NCBI GenBank assembly: GCA_003663565.1
Contig: QMTT01000054.1
Span: 1-6,565 of the forward strand
Direction: 5' to 3'
DNA length: 6,565 nucleotides
Source: Thermoplasmata archaeon
GTDB taxonomy: Archaea > Thermoplasmatota > B47-G6 > B47-G6B > 47-G6
Shown here: piece by piece, positions 1 to 5,488 of the stretch
Position numbering within the stretch: position 1 is the first letter of the stretch
How the letters are laid out: each line of letters opens with the position of its first letter
Translations under genes and position numbers: made by a program
Notes under the pieces: model-generated
Told to the model about the DNA's origin: nothing
What the model saw: the letters and a program-made list of their open reading frames with translations, nothing else
Database searches by the model: none

Positions 1-1
1 G

Positions 2-748
2 ATTGAGCGTACAGACAAGACTAACTCAGCAGGTATGAGAGCAGAGAATGCTACTTTGGCAGAGGGTGACTTAGAGTACACAGAGAAGTCAACTAAAGTA
101 AAGATTCTTTCTGAGTATATGAAAGCTACTAACGAGTCTATCAAAGACGTTGGTTTCTTAGCAGGAGAGATAAAGAGTGAGTTACTAGAAGATCTACAGA
201 TGCTTTTAGACGCACAATTACTATCAGGTGATGGTACAGGTAATAACCTTTTAGGTATAGTACCTCAAGCCACTACTTATGCAGCTGGCTCATTCGCTGA
301 CAGTGTGACTAAGCCTAACGAGGCAGACGTTATGCGTACAGCTTTAAATCAAATCTTTGTAGCTGGATTAGGAAGATTCTTCCCTAGCGCCGTTCTTATG
401 CATCCTACCGATGTAGCTAAGCTTGACTTGCTTAAGATAGCAGACGGTCGTTATATAGAGATACCTTACTACGATGGAGACAAGATGATTGTAGCTAGAA
501 TACCTATCATACAGAATGTTGGTATGACTGAGGGTGACTTCCTTATGGGAGACTTCTCTAGAGCTAAAGCTTTCGTTAGAGACTCACTTGCTGTTAGAGT
601 ATTTGAGCAGAATGAGAATGACGTTCTATTCAACCGCTCAACTATTACTGCTAATATGAGAGTAGCATTCCGTATCAAGACTAATGATAAGTTAGCTTTT
701 GTTATAGGAGACTTTGCTACAGCTATTGCAGCTCTAGACGACGCGTAA
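2..748 (+). CDS. Major capsid protein, HK97 fold (3' part; start lies upstream of the window)
   Basis: This is the C-terminal 248 residues of an HK97-family major capsid protein, the shell subunit of the icosahedral head. The frame is open from the first full codon (position 2) without a start, so the gene begins upstream; the ATG at position 35 is internal. Residues 10-45 have the look of the end of the E-loop and the start of the long spine helix (AGMRAENATLAEGDLEY, then KVKILSEYMKATNES). The motif LLSGDGTGNNLLGI at about nt 218-259 is the family hallmark at the end of the spine helix. The remainder (PSAVLMHPTD, then MTEGDFLMGDFSRA, then NMRVAFRIKTNDKLAFV) matches the usual P-domain and A-domain strands up to the C terminus. 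Family assignment is very secure. Whether it has an N-terminal delta/scaffold domain or cross-links cannot be seen here. Confidence 0.95.
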   Translation: MERTDKTNSAGMRAENATLAEGDLEYTEKSTKVKILSEYMKATNESIKDVGFLAGEIKSELLEDLQMLLDAQLLSGDGTGNNLLGIVPQATTYAAGSFADSVTKPNEADVMRTALNQIFVAGLGRFFPSAVLMHPTDVAKLDLLKIADGRYIEIPYYDGDKMIVARIPIIQNVGMTEGDFLMGDFSRAKAFVRDSLAVRVFEQNENDVLFNRSTITANMRVAFRIKTNDKLAFVIGDFATAIAALDDA

Positions 749-764
749 GATAAATAACAATTAT

Positions 765-790
765 AGGGGAGTAGTTAACGCTGCTCCTCT
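765..790 (+). terminator. Hairpin after the capsid gene, possible weak terminator or mRNA stabiliser
   Basis: The left arm 765-774 (AGGGGAGTAG) pairs with the right arm 781-790 (CTGCTCCTCT) over 10 bp, two of them G-U, around a 6-nt loop TTAACG. It sits 16 nt after the capsid stop codon. The downstream tract (TATTAACACC) is only weakly T-rich, so efficient intrinsic termination is doubtful. Partial termination, or 3'-end protection of abundant capsid mRNA, fits better. The pairing is seen directly; the function is inferred. Confidence 0.6.
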
Positions 791-812
791 TATTAACACC
801 AAGAAGACATAG

Positions 813-995
813 ATGGGAACACATCAATTTGAACACCGCAAAAAGAAGAGTAAGAGAGAACGTATACGTTACGCTTACTACGATAGCTTTGGTATACCTG
901 TACAGGCTTACGCCTACGAGAGTAGAGTTAAAGCAGACGGAGGTACTATTGAAGGGTTTATATGTCTAGGTACAAAATTAGGAGGACTACAATAA
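813..995 (+). CDS. Small 60-residue protein between capsid and connector, carries the RV-DGG-EG-C motif
   Basis: I do not recognise a named family. The start is fixed by an in-frame TAG (810-812) directly before the ATG; AAGAAG (801-806) is at best a weak ribosome site. The N-terminal third is very basic (HRKKKSKRER, residues 8-17), followed by an aromatic stretch (IRYAYYDSFG, 18-27). The C-terminal half is dominated by a motif Y35-xx-R38-V39-xx-D42-G-G-T-I-E47-G-xx-C51-L that recurs in two other virion genes of this window. There is no signal peptide or membrane segment. Its stop overlaps the next start (TAATG, 993-997), suggesting translational coupling to the connector. The position between capsid and connector suggests a minor head or neck component, or a capsid-binding accessory protein, but that is inference. 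The gene is likely real because of the coupling and the shared motif. Confidence 0.75.
   Translation: MGTHQFEHRKKKSKRERIRYAYYDSFGIPVQAYAYESRVKADGGTIEGFICLGTKLGGLQ
924..968 (+). other. Motif copy 1: RVxxDGGTxEGxxCL in the 60-residue protein
   Basis: Residues 38-52 of the small protein, with an aromatic residue (Y35) three positions before the Arg. Arg-to-Cys spacing is 13 residues, identical to the other two copies. It lies close to the C terminus, with only eight residues following. It is annotated separately because the same peptide appears in three non-homologous proteins. Confidence 0.75.
980..985 (+). promoter_or_regulatory. Shine-Dalgarno AGGAGG that decides the connector start
   Basis: A perfect AGGAGG lies nine bases before the ATG at 995 and inside the last codons of the preceding small gene. 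It selects 995 over the in-frame ATG at 962. It is the only canonical ribosome binding site among the starts in this window. Confidence 0.7.
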
Positions 996-1492
996 TGATT
1001 AAGTTTACACAGAGAGATAAAAGCGGTACAAACGATATTACGTTGGAGTTAGCTAAGGCGCATATGAGAGTAAGCGGTACAGCTGATGATACACTTATCA
1101 CCTCGCTTATAGACCAATCGAGGGTTATAATAGAGGATTATACCGACAGAAGCTTAGTAGCTAACGAGATTGCTATTACTATATCACCTAGAGAGTCTAT
1201 CGTATTACCGTTAGAGCCTGTAACCAGTAACTCTATAGAGGTGACTGACCTTACTACTAGTGAGTCAGTGGAGTACACCTACGACGGATTAGAATTGGTT
1301 CTCGACGAAGATATAGAGAATTCCTTATCAATATACTACGAGACATACCCTAATGTACCTGACGGTCTTAAGTTAGGATGGCTAGAAGTAATAGCTTTCC
1401 TATACGATAATAGAGGTGACTTAGCAAACTTACAGCACTTCTTACTTAATAATACAAACGTAGCATTATACAGACAGAAGATATGGGTTTAG
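995..1492 (+). CDS. Head-tail connector protein, gp6-like (DNA packaging/adaptor)
   Basis: This 165-residue protein resembles the phage gp6-like head-tail connector family, which forms the adaptor ring docking under the portal after DNA packaging. The N-terminal helical region carries the family pattern: DITLELAKAHMRV (residues 14-26), then DDTLITSLIDQSRVIIEDYT (31-50) and DRSL. A beta-rich middle follows, then the typical C-terminal helix VPDGLKLGWLEVIAFLYDNRGD (residues 121-142 with one-letter positions approximate). The start at 995 is chosen for its AGGAGG and the TAATG overlap with the preceding stop; an in-frame ATG at 962 would add eleven residues but has no ribosome site and overlaps the previous gene by 34 nt. 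The 3' end overlaps the next gene by 10 nt. The family call is confident. Confidence 0.85.
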   Translation: MIKFTQRDKSGTNDITLELAKAHMRVSGTADDTLITSLIDQSRVIIEDYTDRSLVANEIAITISPRESIVLPLEPVTSNSIEVTDLTTSESVEYTYDGLELVLDEDIENSLSIYYETYPNVPDGLKLGWLEVIAFLYDNRGDLANLQHFLLNNTNVALYRQKIWV

Positions 1493-1893
1493 CAGTAGGC
1501 AAGATGGATAGCAGATTAACTGTGTACTCTGAGTTTCTTGTAAGCGATGATGTAGGTGGTAAGACGTCTATGTTAGAAGCTTTCACATACAGAGTAACAG
1601 AGGATGGAGGAACTTTAGAAGGTTCTAGCTGTATACCTTCATCTACTATTGAGGTAGCTGATATATGGTGTAATCTATCGTATGGTTCTGGTGGCAGATA
1701 TTCTGCTGATGGAGCTGTAGAGATTAATACCACAGACGTTACTATAACAATTCGTACATCTGAGTATGGTATAAACGAAAATAATAAACTTCTTGTGTAT
1801 ACCAGATTAGGAGCATCGTTAGAGTGTATGATTATATCTCTAACTTATACGCCTAATGGTATGTACACTATAATAAAGGCTTCTATAGTATGA
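1483..1893 (+). CDS. Head-closure / head-tail adaptor protein (SPP1 gp16-like) with an inserted motif segment
   Basis: This 136-residue protein fits the phage head-tail joining (stopper) family, a small beta-barrel ring that closes the connector and receives the tail. Family-like features are an N-terminal strand MDSRLTVYSE (residues 8-17), DDVGGKT (22-28), then VADIWCNL (58-65), and a C-terminal set of strands ending YTIIKASIV. In relatives the GG-turn and the VWA-like strand are close together. Here about 28 residues (roughly 30-57) separate them, containing the motif F34-xx-R37-V-xx-D41-G-G-T-L-E46-G-xx-C50-I. The start at 1483 overlaps the connector stop by 10 nt and has only a weak AGAAG. 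The ATG at 1504 (residue 8) would give a more family-like N terminus and is a fair alternative. The stop overlaps the next start (ATGA). The family call is good; the insertion reading is inferred from memory of the family pattern. Confidence 0.78.
   Translation: MGLAVGKMDSRLTVYSEFLVSDDVGGKTSMLEAFTYRVTEDGGTLEGSSCIPSSTIEVADIWCNLSYGSGGRYSADGAVEINTTDVTITIRTSEYGINENNKLLVYTRLGASLECMIISLTYTPNGMYTIIKASIV
1591..1635 (+). other. Motif copy 2: RVxxDGGTxEGxxCI inside the head-closure protein
   Basis: Residues 37-51 of the head-closure protein, with F34 as the preceding aromatic and 13 residues from Arg to Cys. It shares R, V, D, G, G, T, E, G and C with copy 1 at the same spacing, although the DNA differs at many third positions. 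It is flanked by recognisable adaptor-fold sequence on both sides. Confidence 0.75.
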
Positions 1894-2249
1894 GCGAAGT
1901 AAAGATAATCCTAGATACCTCTAAATACAGAAGAGATGTTAACTCTTACAAACGTAAAGTTAATAGAAAGCTTGATAGAGTGTTAGACGATACATCCAAT
2001 AAGGTTAAAGCTAATCAGAAGTCGACACTAAGACGTAGCGTTGTAGAGTGGACCGGAAGATTAGCAGGCAGTATAGGTATAGAGAAGTCTGGTAAGACCA
2101 GAACTATCTCTCCTAATACACCTTACGCGAATTGGATAGAGCGCGGCGGTTTAGGAGGATTTATGGGATACCATTATATAAGAGATTCTATCGTAAAGGT
2201 AGCATCATACTTTAATAGAAAGATTAAGAACGCATTAGAAGGTAAATAA
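1890..2249 (+). CDS. HK97 gp10-like neck / head-tail joining protein
   Basis: This 119-residue protein resembles the HK97 gp10-like family, found at the head-tail interface. It has a basic helical N-terminal half (residues 11-50, rich in Lys and Arg) that could contact DNA or the connector. The family core follows: W54-TGRLAGSI (54-62), a short hairpin, then TPYANWIERGG (77-87), equivalent to the yA-x-x-vE-x-G motif, and a C-terminal helix YIRDSIVKVASYFNRKIKNAL. The length is normal for the family. The ATG overlaps the preceding stop as ATGA, indicating coupled translation; the next gene begins two bases after its stop. The family call is confident, but the exact ring position in the neck is not decidable from sequence. 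Confidence 0.82.
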   Translation: MSEVKIILDTSKYRRDVNSYKRKVNRKLDRVLDDTSNKVKANQKSTLRRSVVEWTGRLAGSIGIEKSGKTRTISPNTPYANWIERGGLGGFMGYHYIRDSIVKVASYFNRKIKNALEGK

Positions 2250-2251
2250 TT

Positions 2252-2662
2252 ATGAAGGATATAAATAGAGATTTAATAGTTGCGTTTAAGGCGCATCTTG
2301 ATGATATAGCACCTGTAAAGACGGTTGTAACAAACAATAATACAGAAGATTTTATATATATTACTAAGATAGACATAACTGAGAGTGAAAATAAGGATAA
2401 GTTTATAGTAGTAGGAACTGTAATTTTAGACCTATATAGCGCGGAAAATACATATTCTGGCAGTATAAGTGACTTACTTACTAAATATTCTAGTATAAAG
2501 GAAGCATTACAGCCTACTAAAGGGTATGTATTACCTCTTAATCACTTCCAAATGGTGACTTGGAGGCTAATTAATAGCACAGGAGTACAACAAATACTAC
2601 CTACAGGTAAATTATTTGCAGGTACACTACAATACGAGTTTATAGCGCAACAATTAGACTAG
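2252..2662 (+). CDS. Tail completion / tail terminator protein (DUF3168/gpU-like)
   Basis: The 136-residue product is placed where the tail terminator is normally found, between the gp10-like protein and the tail tube gene. The terminator caps the growing tail tube and provides the surface that binds the head. The sequence agrees moderately: an N-terminal helix DINRDLIVAFKAHLDDI (residues 3-19), then alternating strands (DFIYITKIDITE; DKFIVVGTVILDLYS), a central helix SISDLLTKYSSIKEAL (71-86), and final strands ending LFAGTLQYEFIAQ. This strand-helix-strand layout is typical of the group. It starts two bases after the previous stop behind a GAAGG. The call rests on synteny plus general fold pattern; no diagnostic motif is visible. 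Confidence 0.68.
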   Translation: MKDINRDLIVAFKAHLDDIAPVKTVVTNNNTEDFIYITKIDITESENKDKFIVVGTVILDLYSAENTYSGSISDLLTKYSSIKEALQPTKGYVLPLNHFQMVTWRLINSTGVQQILPTGKLFAGTLQYEFIAQQLD

Positions 2663-2702
2663 AGACTCGAAATAAATAATCAACAATATAAATAATACAA
2701 TT
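2663..2702 (+). promoter_or_regulatory. A/T-rich leader of the tail tube gene without Shine-Dalgarno
   Basis: A 40-base gap (82% A/T by eye) precedes one of the most abundant phage proteins. There is no purine-rich ribosome site; the 20 bases before the ATG are nearly all A and T. Such unstructured A-rich leaders are how many Bacteroidota genes start translation. I see no convincing promoter in it (no TTTG / TAnnTTTG pair). Confidence 0.4.
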
Positions 2703-3140
2703 ATGGCAAATTTAATAGCAGGTAAAGATTTACTAGTAGCATTCGGTACATCTGGGTCAGAATCACAAATATTTTGCTCTACTACTTGTACACTTAATAT
2801 AAATCAAGCTACAATAGCTGCTTCTTGCAAGGATAATGATGGTAACTGGGAACAGAATATCGCTGGTATTCGTAGTTGGGAAGTGACTGTAGACGGTCTT
2901 TATCAATTAGATTCTAGCGAGTCTTACGTTGATATCTCAGACCTTATATTATCTGATACAAATCAGACAAGTTTAGTGTTCGGACAGAGCGCTGGAGGAG
3001 TAGGAGTTACTGGAGAAGTAACTTGGAGTGGAGACGCTGTTTGTACATCTGCATCATTAACTGGAGCAGACGGTGAGATAGCAACTTGGAGCTGTACTTT
3101 CAAAGGTACTGGCGAGTTAGCTAAGACAGTAGTAAGCTAA
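2703..3140 (+). CDS. Major tail tube protein (TP901-1-like)
   Basis: This 145-residue protein forms the stacked hexameric rings of the tail tube through which DNA passes. Family-like sequence includes the opening strand GKDLLVAFGT (7-16), then a Cys-containing strand, then ASCKDNDGNWEQNIAGIRSW (40-59), which corresponds to the K-D-x-x-G-x-W-x-E pattern, followed by EVTVDGLY. The C-terminal strands are GVTGEVTWSGDAV and GEIATWSCTFKGTGEL. The Ser/Thr-rich composition is typical of tube proteins. Five cysteines (25, 29, 42, 114, 131) are more than usual for this family. Location directly before the chaperone pair and tape measure supports the call. It is preceded by an A/T-rich leader and followed by a structured gap. 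Confidence 0.85.
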   Translation: MANLIAGKDLLVAFGTSGSESQIFCSTTCTLNINQATIAASCKDNDGNWEQNIAGIRSWEVTVDGLYQLDSSESYVDISDLILSDTNQTSLVFGQSAGGVGVTGEVTWSGDAVCTSASLTGADGEIATWSCTFKGTGELAKTVVS

Positions 3141-3157
3141 ATAAACTTTAAATAACG

Positions 3158-3245
3158 CCTTTTAAGCGACTTTTATGTTAAATGAGTACTTAGTACCTAG
3201 AAATGTAGAAAGTCTCTTAGAGGGCTTATTATAACGCTTAAACGG
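3158..3245 (+). repeat. Inverted repeat enclosing the gap after the tail tube gene, possible structured RNA
   Basis: TTTAAGCG (3161-3168) is an exact reverse complement of CGCTTAAA (3235-3242); CC (3158-3159) and GG (3244-3245) add two pairs after one mismatch. Inside are ACTTT (3169-3173) opposite AAAGT (3209-3213), a GTAC-TTA-GTAC hairpin (3186-3196) and CTC-TTA-GAG (3214-3222). Together they could fold as a branched element in the tail tube mRNA 3' region. Pairings are read directly, but arms are short and A/T-rich, so the fold is tentative. Apart from this the 112-base gap (3141-3252) holds nothing I can support. Confidence 0.4.
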
Positions 3246-3252
3246 GATTATA

Positions 3253-3582
3253 ATGAATATCGGAGGAAAAGAAAGAGAAATAAAGATAGGATTGAATCAA
3301 TCTATCCTATATTGTGAATTACGAGGTATAAGCATCACTGATATGAATAGTGATTTAGCTAAACTAAGTAATGGTACAGGAGCTGAGTTAAGAGACCTTA
3401 TATGGTCTGCACTTAAAGATGGTGCTAGAGTATCAGGAGAAGAATTTAATCATACAACATACGACGTAGGAGATTGGATAGAGGAGTTGGACCCAGAGTC
3501 ACTCGGAACATTTATCAACTCTTTGGTGGAGAGTATGCCAAAGATGAGGCCTGCCAAGTCTAAAAAAAAAGTAGAAGTATAA
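3253..3582 (+). CDS. Tail assembly chaperone, short form (gpG-like)
   Basis: This 109-residue protein is the upstream partner of the tail assembly chaperone pair, which coats the tape measure protein and recruits tail tube subunits; it is absent from the finished virion. It opens with the family-like MNIGGKEREIKIGLNQSILYCE pattern (first 22 residues, Gly-Gly-Lys followed by a strand). A helical middle follows (ELRDLIWSALKDGAR, 45-59) and an acidic helix with VGDWIEELDPES (72-83). It ends in a Lys run coded by nine A residues (K104-K106) and a three-residue tail VEV. No ribosome site precedes the ATG. The A9 run and the open -1 frame give the longer GT product described in the next entry. Function is inferred from position between tube and tape measure, the frameshift, and the N-terminal pattern. 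Confidence 0.82.
   Translation: MNIGGKEREIKIGLNQSILYCELRGISITDMNSDLAKLSNGTGAELRDLIWSALKDGARVSGEEFNHTTYDVGDWIEELDPESLGTFINSLVESMPKMRPAKSKKKVEV
3562..3570 (+). promoter_or_regulatory. Programmed -1 ribosomal frameshift site (A9 slippery run)
   Basis: Nine consecutive A residues are read in frame as AAA AAA AAA (K104-K106). A canonical A-AAA-AAA heptamer occupies 3564-3570. In the -1 frame a stop (TAA at 3561-3563) lies directly before the run, and the frame is then open from 3570 all the way to 3896. Short pairing downstream may stimulate shifting: AGTAT (3576-3580) with ATACT (3597-3601), stacked with AATA (3581-3584) and TATT (3589-3592), although it is A/T-rich and weak. Frameshifting between these two chaperone genes is a conserved feature of long-tailed phages. 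Confidence 0.85.
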
Positions 3583-3896
3583 TAACGGTATTAGATATAC
3601 TCGATTATGGCTCAGAGATGGGTATAGAGTATAACGCTCTTCTTAATATGACTTGGAAGGAATATGACTATCTGTCAGTAGGGTACGAGAGACGAATAGA
3701 GAGACAGTGGGATTATACAAGACATATAATAGCTTCACAGTACAACAGCACAGGAATGAGTAAGAAGACTATAAGTGCTAAAGAGGTTATGAAATTACCT
3801 ACATTAGATAAGTTAATTAGGAAAGAGTTACAAAAGATACCAGAAGATAGATTAAAAAATATGCTAAAGGTACTAAAACAAAATATAAACGTATGA
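3570..3896 (+). CDS. Tail assembly chaperone T part, made as GT fusion by -1 frameshift
   Basis: Read after the slip at 3570, this adds 108 residues to the first 106 of the G protein, giving a GT fusion of about 214 residues. The T part binds tail tube subunits while the G part binds the tape measure. The sixteen codons between the slip and the first ATG (3618) contain no stop and encode SRSIITVLDILDYGSE, part of the domain. Recognisable T-part features are NMTWKEYDYLSVGYERRIERQW (helix, a long basic-acidic stretch whose core is MTWKEYD and RRIERQW), then a YTRHIIASQYNSTG segment, and the LP-x-LD motif at the end (KLPTLDK) before a basic C-terminal helix. I associate this with Bacteroidota phage chaperones. 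Independent initiation at 3618 is less likely because no ribosome site precedes it. The stop overlaps the tape measure start (ATGA). Confidence 0.8.
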   Translation, partial: SRSIITVLDILDYGSEMGIEYNALLNMTWKEYDYLSVGYERRIERQWDYTRHIIASQYNSTGMSKKTISAKEVMKLPTLDKLIRKELQKIPEDRLKNMLKVLKQNINV

Positions 3897-5488
3897 GTAC
3901 AATAATATCAAAGCTTGTAGCACAACTTACGCTTGACGATAGCAAATTTAATAAAGGATTAGATAAATCATCCAACAACGCCGATAAGTTTAGCAAGAAT
4001 CTCATTAAGCTAGGAGGTGTTATGTCAGCTGTATTCGCGGCTAAAGAAGTTGTTGAGTTCGCTGCTAAGATGACGCAGTTAGCGACTAAGTCAAGGAACG
4101 TAGAAAGGGCATTCAGTAGATTGAATAATGTATCTATAGCATCCCTAAGAAAGTCGACTGGCGGAATGATTTCTGACCTAGACCTTATGCAGAAGGCTGT
4201 TAAAGCGGTCAATTTAGGTATAAAACAAAAGGACTTAGCTACTTACTTCGAGTTTGCTACCGTTAGGGCAGCAGAAACCGGAGAAAGTGTGGATTATTTA
4301 GTAGAAAGTATCGTTAATGGTATCGGTAGAAAATCTAAACTTATTCTCGATAACTTAGGTATTTCCTCACAACAATTGGCCAACGAAATGGCTAAGACAG
4401 GTGACTTCGCCTCGGCCGCTGGTAATATCATTAGAGAAGAGATGGCAAAGTCTACTACTACCGTAGAGGATGTAACCTCTGGTGTTGATAAGCTGAGTGC
4501 TTCTTGGGATAATCTCGCAGTAACGATAGCTAAAGGCGGCGGTACTGAAAGTATAAATAATCTACTTATCGCTATGACAGGGTTAGTAGAGTACACCAAT
4601 AAGAATTGGAATACTATAAGCACTATACTAGAATGGAGTATAGCAATAGGCACTTTAGGAACTTCTAAGGTAACTACTACAGCATTTGGAATGTTAGCTG
4701 ATGATTTAAAGAAAGTTAACGACGAGGCGGCTAAGACACCACAGTGGATAATAAGTGCTACTGGCCAGCAAAAGAAACATACATTTCTAAGAGTACCGTT
4801 CCAACCTGGCGCAGCAGAGCAGGCTAAGGTAGATGGACCAGACTTCAGTGATATAGACGTAGTGGCAGACTCTAACGAGTTATTTGATGGTCTAGACGAG
4901 ATAACAAAGAAGGCGGAAGAGTGGAGAGTAGCGTTTGGAGAAGTATTTGATTTTGCAGATGAGGACTTTTTAGATGATATAGATATTGATACCGCTGCCG
5001 TAGTAGAAAAGTTAGGAGTAGGATTAGAAGAGACTAAATTGGATTTAGACCTAGTATCTGGTGCTATGTACAGACTTACATCAGCTGCTGAAGGTATGAG
5101 TAACGCTCTTAGAGGTATGTTCGAGGGAGATGACGTCTTATCATCATTCGGAGACTTTCTTGTAGAATTAGCCTCACTAATGGTACAGTTTGGTGTTTTA
5201 TTAACCGCATTCGGTACAGCTCAAGAGGTATTCCAGAAAGGCGGAGCTTACGCTAAGATAGCCGCAGGTATAGCTATGGCAGGATTAGCAGTTAAGATAG
5301 GAGCTTCTGTAGCCAGTATAGGTAAGACAGGTGGCGGCGGTGGAGCATCTGGTGGAGGTGGTGGAGTTACATCTACGTATACACCAGCGACGTACGACTA
5401 TAACAGAGAAATTGTATTAGTAGCTAAAGGGGAGGACTTAGTAGGAGTCATTAACAAACAAACATACAAGGATGGCATTAACGGCTAG
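3893..5488 (+). CDS. Tape measure protein
   Basis: This 531-residue protein sets tail length and is ejected with the DNA. By the rule of about 0.15 nm per residue it predicts a tail near 80 nm, on the short side for a siphophage. The N terminus has the classic KLVAQLTLDDSKFNKGLDKS pattern (7-26) followed by a helix with GGVMSAVFAAKEVVEF (41-56). A long helical region continues to about 250, including a SVDYLVESIVNGIGRKSK segment (132-149) and LSASWDNLAVTIAK (201-214). An acidic stretch spans 315-380 (GPDFSDIDVVADSNELFDGL and DFADEDFLDDIDID). Two hydrophobic segments, 422-446 and 452-477, may insert in the host membrane. A pure Gly linker with Ala-Ser in the middle (480-491) leads to a C-terminal strand EIVLVAKGEDLVGVINKQ. 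No lysozyme or peptidase domain is seen. Its 3' end overlaps the next gene by 17 nt. Confidence 0.92.
   Translation: MSTIISKLVAQLTLDDSKFNKGLDKSSNNADKFSKNLIKLGGVMSAVFAAKEVVEFAAKMTQLATKSRNVERAFSRLNNVSIASLRKSTGGMISDLDLMQKAVKAVNLGIKQKDLATYFEFATVRAAETGESVDYLVESIVNGIGRKSKLILDNLGISSQQLANEMAKTGDFASAAGNIIREEMAKSTTTVEDVTSGVDKLSASWDNLAVTIAKGGGTESINNLLIAMTGLVEYTNKNWNTISTILEWSIAIGTLGTSKVTTTAFGMLADDLKKVNDEAAKTPQWIISATGQQKKHTFLRVPFQPGAAEQAKVDGPDFSDIDVVADSNELFDGLDEITKKAEEWRVAFGEVFDFADEDFLDDIDIDTAAVVEKLGVGLEETKLDLDLVSGAMYRLTSAAEGMSNALRGMFEGDDVLSSFGDFLVELASLMVQFGVLLTAFGTAQEVFQKGGAYAKIAAGIAMAGLAVKIGASVASIGKTGGGGGASGGGGGVTSTYTPATYDYNREIVLVAKGEDLVGVINKQTYKDGING

Noticed and set aside
469..678. Minus-strand open frame within the capsid gene
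   Set aside because: Lies opposite a secure capsid coding frame, with no ribosome site or recognisable domain; a shadow.
962..994. Upstream in-frame ATG (962) as start of the connector gene
   Set aside because: No ribosome site, a 34-nt overlap with the small gene, and an extension that does not fit the family; ATG 995 has AGGAGG and a TAATG stop-start overlap.
1446..1733. Minus-strand open frame opposite connector and head-closure genes
   Set aside because: Crosses two supported genes on the other strand and shows no protein-like pattern.
2663..2702. Possible promoter before the tail tube gene (TATAAA, TACAAT-like hexamers)
   Set aside because: Such hexamers are expected by chance in 40 bases of A/T-rich DNA; no -35 element and no Bacteroidota TTTG / TAnnTTTG pair.
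3175..3234. A 19-codon frame in the gap after the tail tube gene (MLNEYLVPRNVESLLEGLL)
   Set aside because: Too short to support, no ribosome site, and it overlaps the inverted-repeat structure; probably chance.
3817..4653. Two minus-strand open frames (3817-4212 and 4294-4653) opposite the chaperone and tape measure
   Set aside because: Leu/Ser/Ile-rich products are what the complement of helical Lys/Glu/Asp-rich coding sequence gives; no independent evidence.
5330..5365. G-rich repeat in the tape measure gene
   Set aside because: It simply encodes a Gly linker (residues 480-491) in varied codons, a common tape measure feature, and is not a separate DNA element.
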